This document shows positions 8,466-16,425 of a stretch of DNA of 64,000 bases, piece after piece. The notes below the pieces were generated by a model. The model did not search any database, was not told the DNA's origin, and worked only from the letters and a program-made list of their open reading frames with translations. The translations under genes and the position numbers were made by a program. This DNA comes from Lysinibacillus sp. B2A1 (GTDB lineage Bacteria; Bacillota; Bacilli; Bacillales_A; Planococcaceae). Each line of letters opens with the position of its first letter. The first letter of the stretch is position 1. The stretch spans positions 2,738,501 to 2,802,500 of the forward strand of contig CP027224.1 of the NCBI GenBank assembly GCA_002973635.1, in the 5' to 3' direction.

Positions 8466-8675
8466 TCGGTACACGTCCTTTAAAATAGTTATTTCTATCA
8501 TAGCTACTCTCAGTTTTCCGTGTCCACTTTTTATACTAACCTCAAAATTGCTCAGGTGAATGGAAGAATTGCTCAGGTAACAGGGTAAATCGTTCAGGTG
8601 ATGAGGAAACAAGCTCGGGTAGCTACGAAAATTGCTCAGTTGAAAGAGAATGTACCCCTCAATAATGATATATAG

Positions 8676-8712
8676 AAAAAGAGCAGCCTCGTAATAGAGA
8701 CCGCTCTTTTTT
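8676..8712. terminator. Bidirectional terminator before yqgW
   Basis: AAAAAGAGC and GCTCTTTTTT pair across a short imperfect inner stem. It serves the minus-strand yqgW gene ending at 8724. Confidence 0.75.
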
Positions 8713-8723
8713 CCGTCTAAATT

Positions 8724-8900
8724 TTAGTGTGTTGGTGGATATCCGCTATGAATTACAGTCATTATTACGAACCAACCGAATACTGCAGCACTTAATAAGT
8801 TGAAAACAACGCTTAATAGGTTCTTTTCTTTAATTGCTTGGAATGTACCAACTACAGCAAAAATCGCTACTAGACCAAAAATAACCATTAATAAGTTCAT
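8724..8900 (-). CDS. yqgW: DUF2759-family small membrane protein (YqgW-like)
   Basis: 58 aa, beginning MNLLMVIFGLVAIFAVVGTF and ending HSGYPPTH. Two membrane helices (about 3-20 and 29-50) flank a short basic loop (KEKN). RBS AAAGGAG lies 11 nt before the ATG. It matches the DUF2759/YqgW family and the B. subtilis gene order next to yqgX. Function not known. Confidence 0.82.
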   Translation of the reverse strand: MNLLMVIFGLVAIFAVVGTFQAIKEKNLLSVVFNLLSAAVFGWFVIMTVIHSGYPPTH

Positions 8901-9069
8901 TAAAAAATGACACTCCTTTCGACATCAGAAAATGAATGTCGTAAACAATATTCCTCCTTAATTGTAAACGTTCTACCTGTTTTTGTCGAGAACTAAAATA
9001 GCGTAAACTATGAACATTTATCGTCAAATTGTGGCAAAGGCTGTATAATAGGAAATTGAGGTGATGACA

Positions 9070-9714
9070 ATGATGAACGTACGAAGTTATTCACTTGGAC
9101 CCGTCCAAACGAATTGTTATATCGTATCGAATAAAGAGAAGGAATGCTTAATATTTGATCCAGGAGAGGAAGCGCAGCGAATTATTAAAGCTATACGCAG
9201 TAATGGTTTAACGCCATTGGCTATTTTTTTAACACATGCACATTTTGATCATATTGGTGCAGTGGATGCAGTTCGTGAAGCTTTTAATATTCCCGTATGG
9301 ATCCATGAAAAGGAAGTTAGCTGGTTAGGAGATCCATCAAAGAATGGCTCTAGCAAATATGCGGCTTTACCAGATTATGTTGTTGCTGCACCAGCTGAAG
9401 AAAATATAATAAAAGAAGAACGTCTATTTGAAATAAACGATTTTGTATTTAAAGCAATTTTTACACCAGGTCATTCACCTGGCAGTATTTCGTATATATT
9501 TGAAGATGATGGTTTTGCTATTGTTGGAGATACGCTTTTTGAACAAGGTGTAGGAAGAACAGATCTAATTGGTGGTTCAACAAAGGTACTTCTAGCATCA
9601 ATCCATGATAAATTATTAACGTTAGCAGAGGATACGATTGTCTATCCTGGCCATGGCAATTACACGACAATCGGAGCGGAAATGGAGACAAATCCATTTT
9701 TAAATGGATTTTAA
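9070..9714 (+). CDS. yqgX: MBL-fold hydrolase, glyoxalase II-like (YqgX)
   Basis: About 214 aa. The full metallo-beta-lactamase zinc set is visible: THAHFDHIG, the H of TPGHSPGS, the D of VGDTLFEQGVGRTD and the H of YPGHG. This family (often annotated hydroxyacylglutathione hydrolase; YqgX/BaeB type) hydrolyses thioesters; the in vivo substrate is not evident. The start is one of two ATGs (9070, 9073); GAGGTG at 9058-9063 suits both, and the GTG at 9061 lies inside that RBS. A -10-like TATAAT sits just upstream (about 9043-9048). Confidence 0.9.
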   Translation: MMNVRSYSLGPVQTNCYIVSNKEKECLIFDPGEEAQRIIKAIRSNGLTPLAIFLTHAHFDHIGAVDAVREAFNIPVWIHEKEVSWLGDPSKNGSSKYAALPDYVVAAPAEENIIKEERLFEINDFVFKAIFTPGHSPGSISYIFEDDGFAIVGDTLFEQGVGRTDLIGGSTKVLLASIHDKLLTLAEDTIVYPGHGNYTTIGAEMETNPFLNGF

Positions 9715-9777
9715 AAACATGGTAGAAAAATTAAACAATTTCATTTATTTGTGCTAAAATAAAAATAGGTGATGTAA

Positions 9778-10038
9778 ATGGAATTAATTTTACTTTTATC
9801 GCTGATGACTGATTTTAATTATTTGATTCAACATAGCCCGTTTATTAAAGTATACATTTATACTATTTTTGATAAAATTTCTGTTTTTGATGCGAATTTT
9901 GATGTAACGATTGATTTAACAGTTAATATAAATTTTGAAACAAAGATTTATTTATCTCATATCACACTTAATAAATGGCTGAGAACAGTAATTTACAGTA
10001 AATCCGATAATGATGAGGAATTAGTATCCCTTTTATAA
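9778..10038 (+). CDS. Putative MifM-like ribosome-arrest leader peptide
   Basis: 86 aa directly upstream of a YidC-type insertase. RBS AGGTGATG precedes the ATG. The N-terminus is hydrophobic (MELILLLSLM; also about 21-37). The C-terminus W67-L-R-T-V-I...N78-D-E-E-L-V-S-L-L closely parallels, from memory, B. subtilis MifM, whose arrest segment runs W-I-R-K-V-F...N-D-E-E-D-A-G-S-L-L with almost the same W-to-DEE spacing (12 vs 13). MifM is inserted by YidC1; when insertion fails, the ribosome stalls near the acidic residues and switches on yidC2. A hairpin placed exactly as that model needs begins 7 nt after the DEE codons (see 10027-10056). Inference: a divergent MifM-type sensor. Otherwise it would be an unrelated small protein. 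Confidence 0.7.
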   Translation: MELILLLSLMTDFNYLIQHSPFIKVYIYTIFDKISVFDANFDVTIDLTVNINFETKIYLSHITLNKWLRTVIYSKSDNDEELVSLL

Positions 10039-10056
10039 GAAAAATTATAAAAGGGG
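10027..10056 (+). promoter_or_regulatory. RBS-sequestering hairpin between leader ORF and insertase
   Basis: CCCTTTTATAA (10028-10038) pairs perfectly with TTATAAAAGGG (10045-10055) around GAAAAA; a U-G pair extends it. The 3' arm contains half of the insertase Shine-Dalgarno AGGGGAG (10052-10058), and the 5' arm covers the last codons and stop of the leader ORF. A ribosome held at codons 79-82 would cover part of the 5' arm and free the RBS. It lacks a T-run, so it is not a terminator. Confidence 0.8.
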
Positions 10057-10068
10057 AGATAATCATTA

Positions 10069-10725
10069 ATGCTTGAATTAGTAACACAACCATTGACAAA
10101 TTTGCTAGAGGTCTTTTTTCATTTTACAGGGAGCTATGTTTTTGCAATAATACTTCTTACAGTGCTTATACGTTTAATTCTAATGTATCCAAATTTCAAG
10201 TCTTTTAAATCCCAACAGGTGGTTACGCAAACTACCCAAGGGAATAAGGAGCAATTATTAGCGTTACAAACAAAGTTAAACCAAGCTAAAACAGATGAAG
10301 AACGTAAAGAGTATCAACTGCAAATGTCTCAATTAATGATGGAGAACTTTTCAGGAATGAAAACGGGATGTCTAACAGCGCTTATACAATTTCCGATTTT
10401 AACTGGTCTGTATTTAACCATTTCTAATAACAATTCTATTATGCATGAGAGCTTATTATGGTTTAATCTTGGTTCTGCAGATATTTTTATGGCGGCTATT
10501 GCAGGTTCAGCGATGATGATTCAAATGTATTTATCATTTAAGCTAGCAGGAAATAGTAATAGTAATCCACAAATGAAAATGATGATAGGGATTATGCCTG
10601 CCATGATCGTATTCTCATCTCTATTCATGCCATCAGCCATCCCATTCTATTGGACCGTGTCCTCTATGTGGATGATTATACAAACAATTGTGTTTAATCA
10701 ATATAAACCTAAACTAACTTCATAA
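10069..10725 (+). CDS. YidC/Oxa1-family membrane protein insertase (YidC2-like)
   Basis: 218 aa. It inserts membrane proteins alone or with SecYEG. A first helix (about 18-38) ends in the conserved arginine of LTVLIRLILMYPNFKS, a charged cytoplasmic coiled coil follows (about 50-95), then four more helices (LIQFPILTGLY, IFMAAIAGSAMMIQMYLS, MMIGIMPAMIVFSSLFMPSAIPFYWTVSSMWMIIQ). No lipobox or signal peptide is visible, and it is shorter than SpoIIIJ/YidC1 (about 260 aa). Translation is probably gated by the hairpin at 10027-10056 and the upstream arrest-like ORF. Confidence 0.9.
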   Translation: MLELVTQPLTNLLEVFFHFTGSYVFAIILLTVLIRLILMYPNFKSFKSQQVVTQTTQGNKEQLLALQTKLNQAKTDEERKEYQLQMSQLMMENFSGMKTGCLTALIQFPILTGLYLTISNNNSIMHESLLWFNLGSADIFMAAIAGSAMMIQMYLSFKLAGNSNSNPQMKMMIGIMPAMIVFSSLFMPSAIPFYWTVSSMWMIIQTIVFNQYKPKLTS

Positions 10726-10730
10726 AGTAT

Positions 10731-10763
10731 AAATCCTCCTAACCTAAAGGGGGATTTTATTTT
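10731..10763 (+). terminator. Terminator after the insertase gene
   Basis: AAATCCTCC and GGGGGATTT pair around an 8-10 nt loop, followed by TATTTTG. Confidence 0.75.
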
Positions 10764-10780
10764 GCTCAAAAAATAGAAAC

Positions 10781-10816
10781 AAAAAAAGCGTATCTCATAT
10801 CTTAAATGAGACACGC
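10781..10816 (-). terminator. Terminator of the yqgY gene
   Basis: GCGTATCTCAT and ATGAGACACGC form an 11-position stem; on the minus strand it is followed by TTTTTTTG. Lies just downstream of the minus-strand gene ending at 10830. Confidence 0.85.
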
Positions 10817-10829
10817 GATTTTCTCTGTA

Positions 10830-11072
10830 TTAATGACCGCCACCAGGTACGTGAATAAATGTTGTATAGTACGTGAAGCCAGCGAAGAATACAGTTAGAT
10901 ATGCTCCGAAAATGTACATGTACATACGTTCTGAAAGGTTTAAGAAGCCTAATAATAAGAATAAACCTGTATTACCTACGAATAATAGCGATACCTCGTT
11001 CATACCACCAAGGTAGAACATAACTGCAAAAATACCTGTCCAGAATGCCATAACTTTATACATATTATCCAT
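10830..11072 (-). CDS. yqgY: DUF2626-family membrane protein (YqgY-like)
   Basis: 80 aa starting MDNMYKVMAFWTGIFAVMFYLGGM. Three hydrophobic helices are visible (about 6-20, 28-43, 52-68) with the motif SERMYMYIFGAYLTVFFAGFTYYTTF and a GGGH tail. ATG 11072 is preferred because AAAGGAGGGGAAA lies just before it; an in-frame upstream codon at 11096 falls ahead of this RBS. Conserved in spore-forming Bacilli; function unknown. Confidence 0.82.
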   Translation of the reverse strand: MDNMYKVMAFWTGIFAVMFYLGGMNEVSLLFVGNTGLFLLLGFLNLSERMYMYIFGAYLTVFFAGFTYYTTFIHVPGGGH

Positions 11073-11189
11073 GAAATTTCCCCTCCTTTTGCCCACGACA
11101 CAATAATCTCTTACTCATTATAAATGATATGAAAGGTGTCTGTAAACTGGAACTTCTCCTTCTTTGTGACAAACAAATGGAATTTTAAA

Positions 11190-11909
11190 TTAACGATCTA
11201 TTTCTGTCACGTTTATTTCATATTTACAAAAATCACAGTTATGTATCATGCTTTCAATCTGTATAAATTCATTACTAGAAAATAATGCATCTAATTGACC
11301 CTTTAGATAGGATTCATGTAAAGAACATACAATTTCTGAATGGGTAGTAAGCTGTTCCTGGAACGGACAATTAAATATGGAGAATATCACCTTTTTGCCA
11401 TGCTCTGTTTGCTGTATTTGTGGGATATAGCCAATTAATGCAGCATTGTCTGTTAATAGTTGAAGCTTTTGGTCGAAGGAAAGGGTATTATTTAATTTTA
11501 ACTCAGCACTTACATAATTCTTCATTTGTTGGAATCCATCTTGGTAGCTGATGTCCATGCATTTTGTTAAAGCAGAAGGGCCAAATTCCTGAATTAATTG
11601 AATTGTCCACTTTAATAGTCGATCCTCATCCCGTCTTGGGAATGTTAATGATACCCCTTTTTCAGAAGCCTTATATACGCGCCCAGGTCGCCCGCCCTTA
11701 CCAGTCTTGGCAAAATCAGCCGTAATTATATTAATTTCTGAAAGCTTTGTTAAGTGCAGTCGTGCAACGTTCGGATGAATGCCGAATTTATCAGCAATAT
11801 TTTGAACCGTTACCGTTTTTCTCTCTTTCAATATGTACTCATAAATCGAGTATCTAGTTTCATCGGCTAATGTACTAGTAATCTTTAATGGATGGATCAT
11901 TTGCTTCAC
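11190..11909 (-). CDS. Winged-helix transcriptional regulator with C-terminal cysteine cluster
   Basis: 239 aa. An N-terminal ArsR/DeoR-type winged helix (about 8-85; ADETRYSIYEYIL...VQNIADKFGIHPNVARLHLTKL, then a GKGGRPGR wing). The C-terminal domain holds cysteines in NCPF (about 185), C in IVCSLHE (about 201) and NCDFCKY (about 228-231), an arrangement like SufR-type regulators that bind an Fe-S cluster or metal. The ligand and targets cannot be read here. It stands alone and divergent to comGA, so a link to competence is possible but unproven. Confidence 0.75.
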   Translation of the reverse strand: MKQMIHPLKITSTLADETRYSIYEYILKERKTVTVQNIADKFGIHPNVARLHLTKLSEINIITADFAKTGKGGRPGRVYKASEKGVSLTFPRRDEDRLLKWTIQLIQEFGPSALTKCMDISYQDGFQQMKNYVSAELKLNNTLSFDQKLQLLTDNAALIGYIPQIQQTEHGKKVIFSIFNCPFQEQLTTHSEIVCSLHESYLKGQLDALFSSNEFIQIESMIHNCDFCKYEINVTEIDR

Positions 11910-12225
11910 CTCAATTTTATTTTTTAAATACTATTCAGTCTACCAAGTGTTAGTAAAAAAATCATGTTGATTCTATTATATTGTATTATTGAAAAAGATA
12001 CAGTTCCTTTCGGCATAAATATTAACTTTTTCATGTAAGAATGTTCTTTTTTAGTGGAAATTTGCAAGTTATCCACATTTTTATAACAAAAAACTAATTT
12101 GTTAGTCGTTTTAATAGCAAATTTTTATTTTGAGAAAAGGGCTTTTCTCGTGACATTTTCGTATCTATACTAGGAATAACGAATAGGGCGGTCATATTCG
12201 AATGAACTAGAAGAGAGGTGCAAAT
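11910..12225 (+). promoter_or_regulatory. Divergent region with probable comG promoter
   Basis: 316 nt, very AT-rich, no gene visible. Several A-tract/T-tract pairs resemble ComK half-sites (AAAA-N5-TTTT), for example AAAA-ACTAA-TTTG near 12090 and the dyad GAGAAAAGGGCTTTTCTC at 12132-12149. Spacing between them does not cleanly match the known ComK-box spacings, so this is a candidate only. A -35-like GTGACA follows the dyad at 12150-12155. Confidence 0.4.
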
Positions 12226-13245
12226 GTGCAGAATTTCGAAACAGTTGTCGAACAAAAATGTGAGCAACTTTTACTAAGGGCTTATCATTTCGGTGCATCA
12301 GATTTATTATTAGTACCCGAAATGGAACGGTACCGTCTATATTTTCGAAAATACGATAAGCTCCTTCAGGCTGGTGAATTACCGAACGACCTGGCGGAAC
12401 GAATGATTTCCTATTATAAATTTTTGGCAGCCTTAGATATTAGTGAGCGCCGCAAACCCCAAAGCGGTTCCTTTCAAAAATCAATGGAAAAAGATCCATA
12501 TGCCTTTCGGGTATCTACACTTCCCTCAGTGTTTTTAAAAGAAAGTCTGATTATCCGACTTCTTTTACAAAACCATACATTCCCACTTACTTCTTTATGT
12601 TATTCCAAATTTGCAGCGAACATCTTAATGGAGCTTGTGAAGCATCGACAAGGGCTCCTATGCTTCACAGGGGCAACCGGGTCTGGAAAATCAACTTCGT
12701 TATATTCACTCATTCATTATTGTTCAACAGAATTACATCGTCATGTTATCTCTTTGGAAGATCCTGTAGAAAATAATCAAGCGAATCTTCTTCAAATTCA
12801 AGTAAATGAACGAGCTGGTGTTACATATGCTGCTGGGTTAAAGGCCATTTTACGCCACTCACCTGATGTCATTATGATTGGTGAAATACGTGATAAAGAA
12901 ACTGCCAAAATCGCAATAGAGGCCGCCTTAACAGGTCATTTAGTGGTAAGCACCATTCATGCCAAGGATTCGGTCAGCTGTCTTTATCGACTAATCGACT
13001 TAGGCGTTTCTGTTGAAGAGCTTCGTCAAACGGTAATAGGTATTGTTGCACAAATACTTTTCCAGTCGCCAATCATTCAGGAAGAACGCCGTGCATTGTT
13101 TGAAATATTAAGCGATGTTCATCTTCAGGAGGCCCTCCAAGCAATCATGCAAAATATTAGCTATAAGCTACCACATGATTTAACACTTGCAGGTCAAAGA
13201 GATTTAATAGAGGGGCAAAAATATGCAGCTACGAAAATACACTGA
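12226..13245 (+). CDS. comGA: ComGA competence pseudopilus ATPase
   Basis: 339 aa PilB/GspE-type secretion ATPase that powers assembly of the DNA-uptake pseudopilus from the cytoplasmic side. Walker A GATGSGKS (about 148-155), Asp box SLEDPVE, Walker B-like VIMIGEIRD (about 214-222) and the His box STIHAKDS are present. It lacks the long N-terminal domain of GspE, as ComGA proteins do. GTG 12226 is used: AGAGAGGTG lies 6 nt upstream, while the ATG at 12224 is out of frame. First gene of the truncated comG operon. Confidence 0.92.
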   Translation: MQNFETVVEQKCEQLLLRAYHFGASDLLLVPEMERYRLYFRKYDKLLQAGELPNDLAERMISYYKFLAALDISERRKPQSGSFQKSMEKDPYAFRVSTLPSVFLKESLIIRLLLQNHTFPLTSLCYSKFAANILMELVKHRQGLLCFTGATGSGKSTSLYSLIHYCSTELHRHVISLEDPVENNQANLLQIQVNERAGVTYAAGLKAILRHSPDVIMIGEIRDKETAKIAIEAALTGHLVVSTIHAKDSVSCLYRLIDLGVSVEELRQTVIGIVAQILFQSPIIQEERRALFEILSDVHLQEALQAIMQNISYKLPHDLTLAGQRDLIEGQKYAATKIH

Positions 13246-14296
13246 CAAGATGATAGTGGAATACAAAAAGGCTACAAAATGGCGGGTAAAGGAGCAAGCA
13301 CATTTCTTCAATCGATTAAGTGTGCTAATGCAGGAGGGTTATTTATTTCCTCAAGCGATTTCAATTCTTTTACCACACCATATTGAGGCACATGAGGAAA
13401 TCCAGCAACGAATCGATGAAAAGCTTAGACAAGGGATAGGTGTTACAGGGATTTTGGAAACATTACGGCTTGCAAAGCATCATTTAGTGGCAATTGCGGT
13501 TGCGGAAAATAATGGTCATATGATTGAGGCCTTAAAAGGAGTAGCAAAGCAAATGGCTGTAAGTGAGGCAACTAAGAAAAAATTAATGAAGCTGCTCTTA
13601 TACCCAGTAGTACTCATTGTATTTTTGTTGCTATTGTTTTTTGTATTTCGTACGGTATTTTTTCCAAATATAGAAAAGATGATTTCAAGTCGAACTACTA
13701 GCAATGATCAAACAATGATTGGGCTATCAAAAATGTTCTTGCATTTCCCAGATGCTCTTGTCCTATTAGGTATAGCTTCGATTGGAAGTATTTTGTTTTT
13801 TCAGCTCTATCTTAAACGTCAGTCAATTGCCCGTCAGCTCACAATCATCTCAAAAATCCCATTTGTCCAAATTTATGTGCGACTATCTTTGACGAGGCAA
13901 TTTGCTGCCTATTTAGGGAGTTTGCTAGAAAGTGGTTTTTCATTACAGGCTAGTCTGCAAATCTTGGAAGAGCAGCGATTACAGCCATTTTTACAGTATC
14001 TGGCTCGATGTTTAAAGGAGCGTGTTGTTTTTGGAGATACATTGACACAGGCTGTTCAATTAATAGCTGTTTGGCAGAGGGACTTCTCCACATTTGTTGA
14101 GCATGGTGAGAAAAGTGGCTATCTAGGAAAAGAGCTTTTACTCTATAGCGAATTATTGACAGACAAGCAGGAGCAACTATTGCACAGAATGCTTGCATTT
14201 GTACAGCCAACTTTTTTTATCATCATTGCTGTCTGTATCGTTGCTGCATATATCAGTTTGTTATTACCAATTTATCACATGATTGAACTAGTATAG
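13223..14296 (+). CDS. comGB: ComGB competence pseudopilus membrane platform protein
   Basis: 357 aa GspF/PilC-family polytopic protein with two T2SSF repeats (about 20-140 and 210-330) and three membrane helices (about 128-150, 175-195, 325-350). It forms the inner platform linking ComGA to the major pseudopilin ComGC. The start overlaps comGA by 23 nt with GAGGGG just upstream, so they are translationally coupled. Confidence 0.9.
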   Translation: MQLRKYTDKMIVEYKKATKWRVKEQAHFFNRLSVLMQEGYLFPQAISILLPHHIEAHEEIQQRIDEKLRQGIGVTGILETLRLAKHHLVAIAVAENNGHMIEALKGVAKQMAVSEATKKKLMKLLLYPVVLIVFLLLLFFVFRTVFFPNIEKMISSRTTSNDQTMIGLSKMFLHFPDALVLLGIASIGSILFFQLYLKRQSIARQLTIISKIPFVQIYVRLSLTRQFAAYLGSLLESGFSLQASLQILEEQRLQPFLQYLARCLKERVVFGDTLTQAVQLIAVWQRDFSTFVEHGEKSGYLGKELLLYSELLTDKQEQLLHRMLAFVQPTFFIIIAVCIVAAYISLLLPIYHMIELV

Positions 14297-14306
14297 GAGG
14301 GTCATA

Positions 14307-14405
14307 ATGAAAAAAATAAAAAAGCAAGCTGGATTCACGTTAATCGAAATGTTAATTGTGCTTCTCATTATCTCGGTCCTAATTATGCAATTCCGAAACG
14401 AATAA
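14307..14405 (+). pseudogene. comGC: comGC, 5' fragment interrupted by prophage
   Basis: ComGC is the major competence pseudopilin. The fragment starts after RBS AGGAGGG and encodes a normal prepilin leader and the first half of the N-terminal helix: KKQAGFTLIEMLIVLLIISVLI, with the G-F processing site and E5. After about codon 26 the reading switches to unrelated MQFRNE and stops. The rest of comGC and comGD-GG are absent from this window. The break abuts a large serine integrase, so the cause is phage integration. Confidence 0.9.
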
Positions 14406-14439
14406 CATGTCAATGAATGTTTATGTACATATCAACCCC
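14375..14439. other. Probable attL junction in comGC
   Basis: Identity to ComGC is lost around 14383-14392 (after codons I-S-V-L-I, sequence GGTCCTAATTATGCA), and the integrase stop is at 14440. Large serine integrases leave very short crossover cores, so the exact dinucleotide cannot be given without the right-hand junction, which is outside the window. Confidence 0.75.
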
Positions 14440-16341
14440 TCAGCCCTTGCGCTGTCTACCTTCACGCAATTTATTCTCTCTGATATATTTCAAAATAGTA
14501 CCCTGGGAACTACCTAACTCTTTCGCAATATCTATACTGGTCATGTTTGGATTTACAGTAATTAACTTTTTAATACCTTCAACAATTTCTGTTTTTCGTT
14601 CAGGGCTTCCTTTACCTAATTTCAAGTTTGAATAAGGTCCAAATCGTTTTTCATCTTTTCTTAAAGTTTGTGCATTCAATCCTGACAGTCGCTTTAATTT
14701 CATAAATGAAATAGGTGCTGGCTGGGCATTTAAAATAGCTTGTGTAGCCTCGTAACGTTCTCTTTGCTGTTGTAATAAACGTTCTTCGTATTCTACATTC
14801 GTCTCATCTATTTTCACTATTAAATCAATAGGAAAATCATTGATGGTAGTGAATTTAAACGTGATGGTGTGATCTGCAGGTGAGAGTAGCGCATATTCAA
14901 ATAGTGCGGCTATCAAATCTTCTTTATCTTTCTCGCTATATTCAGTATCTATTCGATGTATAGACGACAAATGTTCTTCTACTACTGCCAAATTATCAAG
15001 TAGTGCATCATAACTATATTTCTCACTTTTTAACAGATGGATTTTCGTATTTAGTTCATTAAGTTTTGAATTTAAGTTCTTATTTTCATTTTCAATTAGT
15101 TTCGTTTTTTCCTCATATTTTTCTTTTGTCAGCTTGCTATCTAAATACAAATCTAGCAACTTATCAATTTTCCCGTTATTATCGCTCATCATCTTTTGTA
15201 AACTTGATGCTTGTAGCTCAAGTTGGCTAATTTGAGATTCATCCTTAAATTCAATATCAAGGTATCTTTTTGCTGTTTCCTCACTTAATAAAATATTTTT
15301 AACAGCTAACACAAGAGGTCTAGTAATGCGAACAGCATTATATTTCGGCTCGAAGGGGCAAGGGTCAGCTAATCCATGATTATGTGTTAAATACCATCTG
15401 TATCCGCCGTACTGCGATTTATCACCTTGTTGTAAAGATATTTTGCGTCCACAAATAGTACATGTAATATGCAACTTAGCAAGTGGATGGTGATGTATTC
15501 GTGTTGTCGGGAATAGCCTCGTATTCGTTTCCATTAAGTGTTGTATGCGTTCGAAAGTTTCTACTGTTCTCAGTTGAGGATATTTATCCTCGTTGGTAAT
15601 TGTTTCACCGTTTGAAAAAGTTACGCTATATTCACCGCAATAAGCCACATTTCTTAACCTTTGATACACGGTGTTAGGATGCCATTTAGAGCCGTTCGAT
15701 GTACGTGAAATTTTATTTAGCTCTGTAGCAATACTCGATAGACCATATCCTTGTAAAAATAAATCATCGATGAATGGTATGACCCAAGAAAATTCTTTAT
15801 TAATGGATACCTCTTTTGTTTCCTTATCGTAAACATATTCAAATGGTATGCGGCCATACATACCTCCTTCTCGTACATATTGGCGTAATCCCCGTTGTGA
15901 TCTTCTACGAAACAAGCGACGCTCTCGTCTTGCAATGATATTGTATAAATCAGAACGAAATTCATCATCTTCATTGTCTAAGTCGATAATTAAGCCTGGC
16001 TCTGCAATTTTTACATTATTTTCACGTAACACTAATTTTAATTCTTCCCAGTTCAACGTATCTAAACGTGATAATCGATCTTGGTCGGCTACTAGTACAA
16101 TATCTACCAAGCCATCATCTACACAATCCATCAAAGCTGTTAAGCCTTTTTTATCAAACTTTGCACCACTGTCTACATCCTTAAAAACATCGACGATACG
16201 CCAGTTTTGCTTGTTCGCATATTCTGTTAATTCATGTTCCTGTGCAGCTAGACTATATTTGTCTTCTTGATTGCGGGTAGATACACGAATGTAGATAGCT
16301 ACACGCAATACATTTCTAGCTTCAGTTTCTTTTACGGTCAT
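14440..16341 (-). CDS. Large serine recombinase / phage integrase
   Basis: 633 aa. An N-terminal resolvase domain with catalytic serine in YIRVSTRNQEDKYS (about S21) and the DRLSR arginine motif, then a recombinase domain (about 170-290), a zinc ribbon (CTICGRK...CPFEP, about 310-345), a long coiled coil (about 375-470) and a C-terminal tail with two HTH-like stretches (about 550-625), longer than the ~500 aa prototypes. It would integrate the phage at the comGC attB; excision needs a directionality factor not identified here. ATG 16341 has AGGAG 9 nt upstream; a TTG at 16350 directly abuts that RBS and is rejected. Confidence 0.93.
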   Translation of the reverse strand: MTVKETEARNVLRVAIYIRVSTRNQEDKYSLAAQEHELTEYANKQNWRIVDVFKDVDSGAKFDKKGLTALMDCVDDGLVDIVLVADQDRLSRLDTLNWEELKLVLRENNVKIAEPGLIIDLDNEDDEFRSDLYNIIARRERRLFRRRSQRGLRQYVREGGMYGRIPFEYVYDKETKEVSINKEFSWVIPFIDDLFLQGYGLSSIATELNKISRTSNGSKWHPNTVYQRLRNVAYCGEYSVTFSNGETITNEDKYPQLRTVETFERIQHLMETNTRLFPTTRIHHHPLAKLHITCTICGRKISLQQGDKSQYGGYRWYLTHNHGLADPCPFEPKYNAVRITRPLVLAVKNILLSEETAKRYLDIEFKDESQISQLELQASSLQKMMSDNNGKIDKLLDLYLDSKLTKEKYEEKTKLIENENKNLNSKLNELNTKIHLLKSEKYSYDALLDNLAVVEEHLSSIHRIDTEYSEKDKEDLIAALFEYALLSPADHTITFKFTTINDFPIDLIVKIDETNVEYEERLLQQQRERYEATQAILNAQPAPISFMKLKRLSGLNAQTLRKDEKRFGPYSNLKLGKGSPERKTEIVEGIKKLITVNPNMTSIDIAKELGSSQGTILKYIRENKLREGRQRKG

Positions 16342-16370
16342 TTTTCTCAACTCCTTTTAATGTTTATAAG

Positions 16371-16404
16371 AAAAGAGCTAGACAAATGAGTCTGCTCTTT
16401 CTGT
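16371..16404. terminator. Terminator between repressor and integrase
   Basis: AAAGAGC..GAC pairs with GTCTGCTCTTT. In the minus direction it follows the repressor stop and could reduce read-through into the integrase gene. Confidence 0.65.
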
Positions 16405-16425
16405 TTTAATGCTTAACGTTAAGTA

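Larger units (their letters stand above)
7178..8527 (-). mobile_element. IS3-family insertion sequence (IS150-like group)
   Basis: About 1.35 kb. Ends are imperfect inverted repeats: left AAGTGGACATAAAAAAGTGA, right (complement) AAGTGGACACGGAAAACTGA. It carries orfA and orfB on the minus strand with a slippery A6G between them. Outer limits are given to within a few bases because an obvious target duplication is not visible. Both ORFs are intact, so it could be active. Confidence 0.85.
7027..8650. repeat. Degenerate ~22-24 nt repeat tract split by the IS element
   Basis: On both sides of the insertion sequence (about 7035-7172 and 8545-8645) a motif recurs every 20-24 nt: approximately AAATTGCTCAGGTGA.GGG, with variants such as CTGCCCAGGTGAGG, CGCTCAGGTAGTG, GCTCGGGTAGC and GTTCAGGTGATG. 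About five units lie on each side. The tract was evidently continuous before the IS entered. It is not a CRISPR: copies are degenerate and there are no unique spacers. The open frame across 6943-7185 on the minus strand is a by-product of it. Confidence 0.65.

Noticed and set aside
16342..16350. Upstream TTG start for the integrase
   Set aside because: The AGGAG directly abuts this codon, while ATG 16341 has proper spacing.
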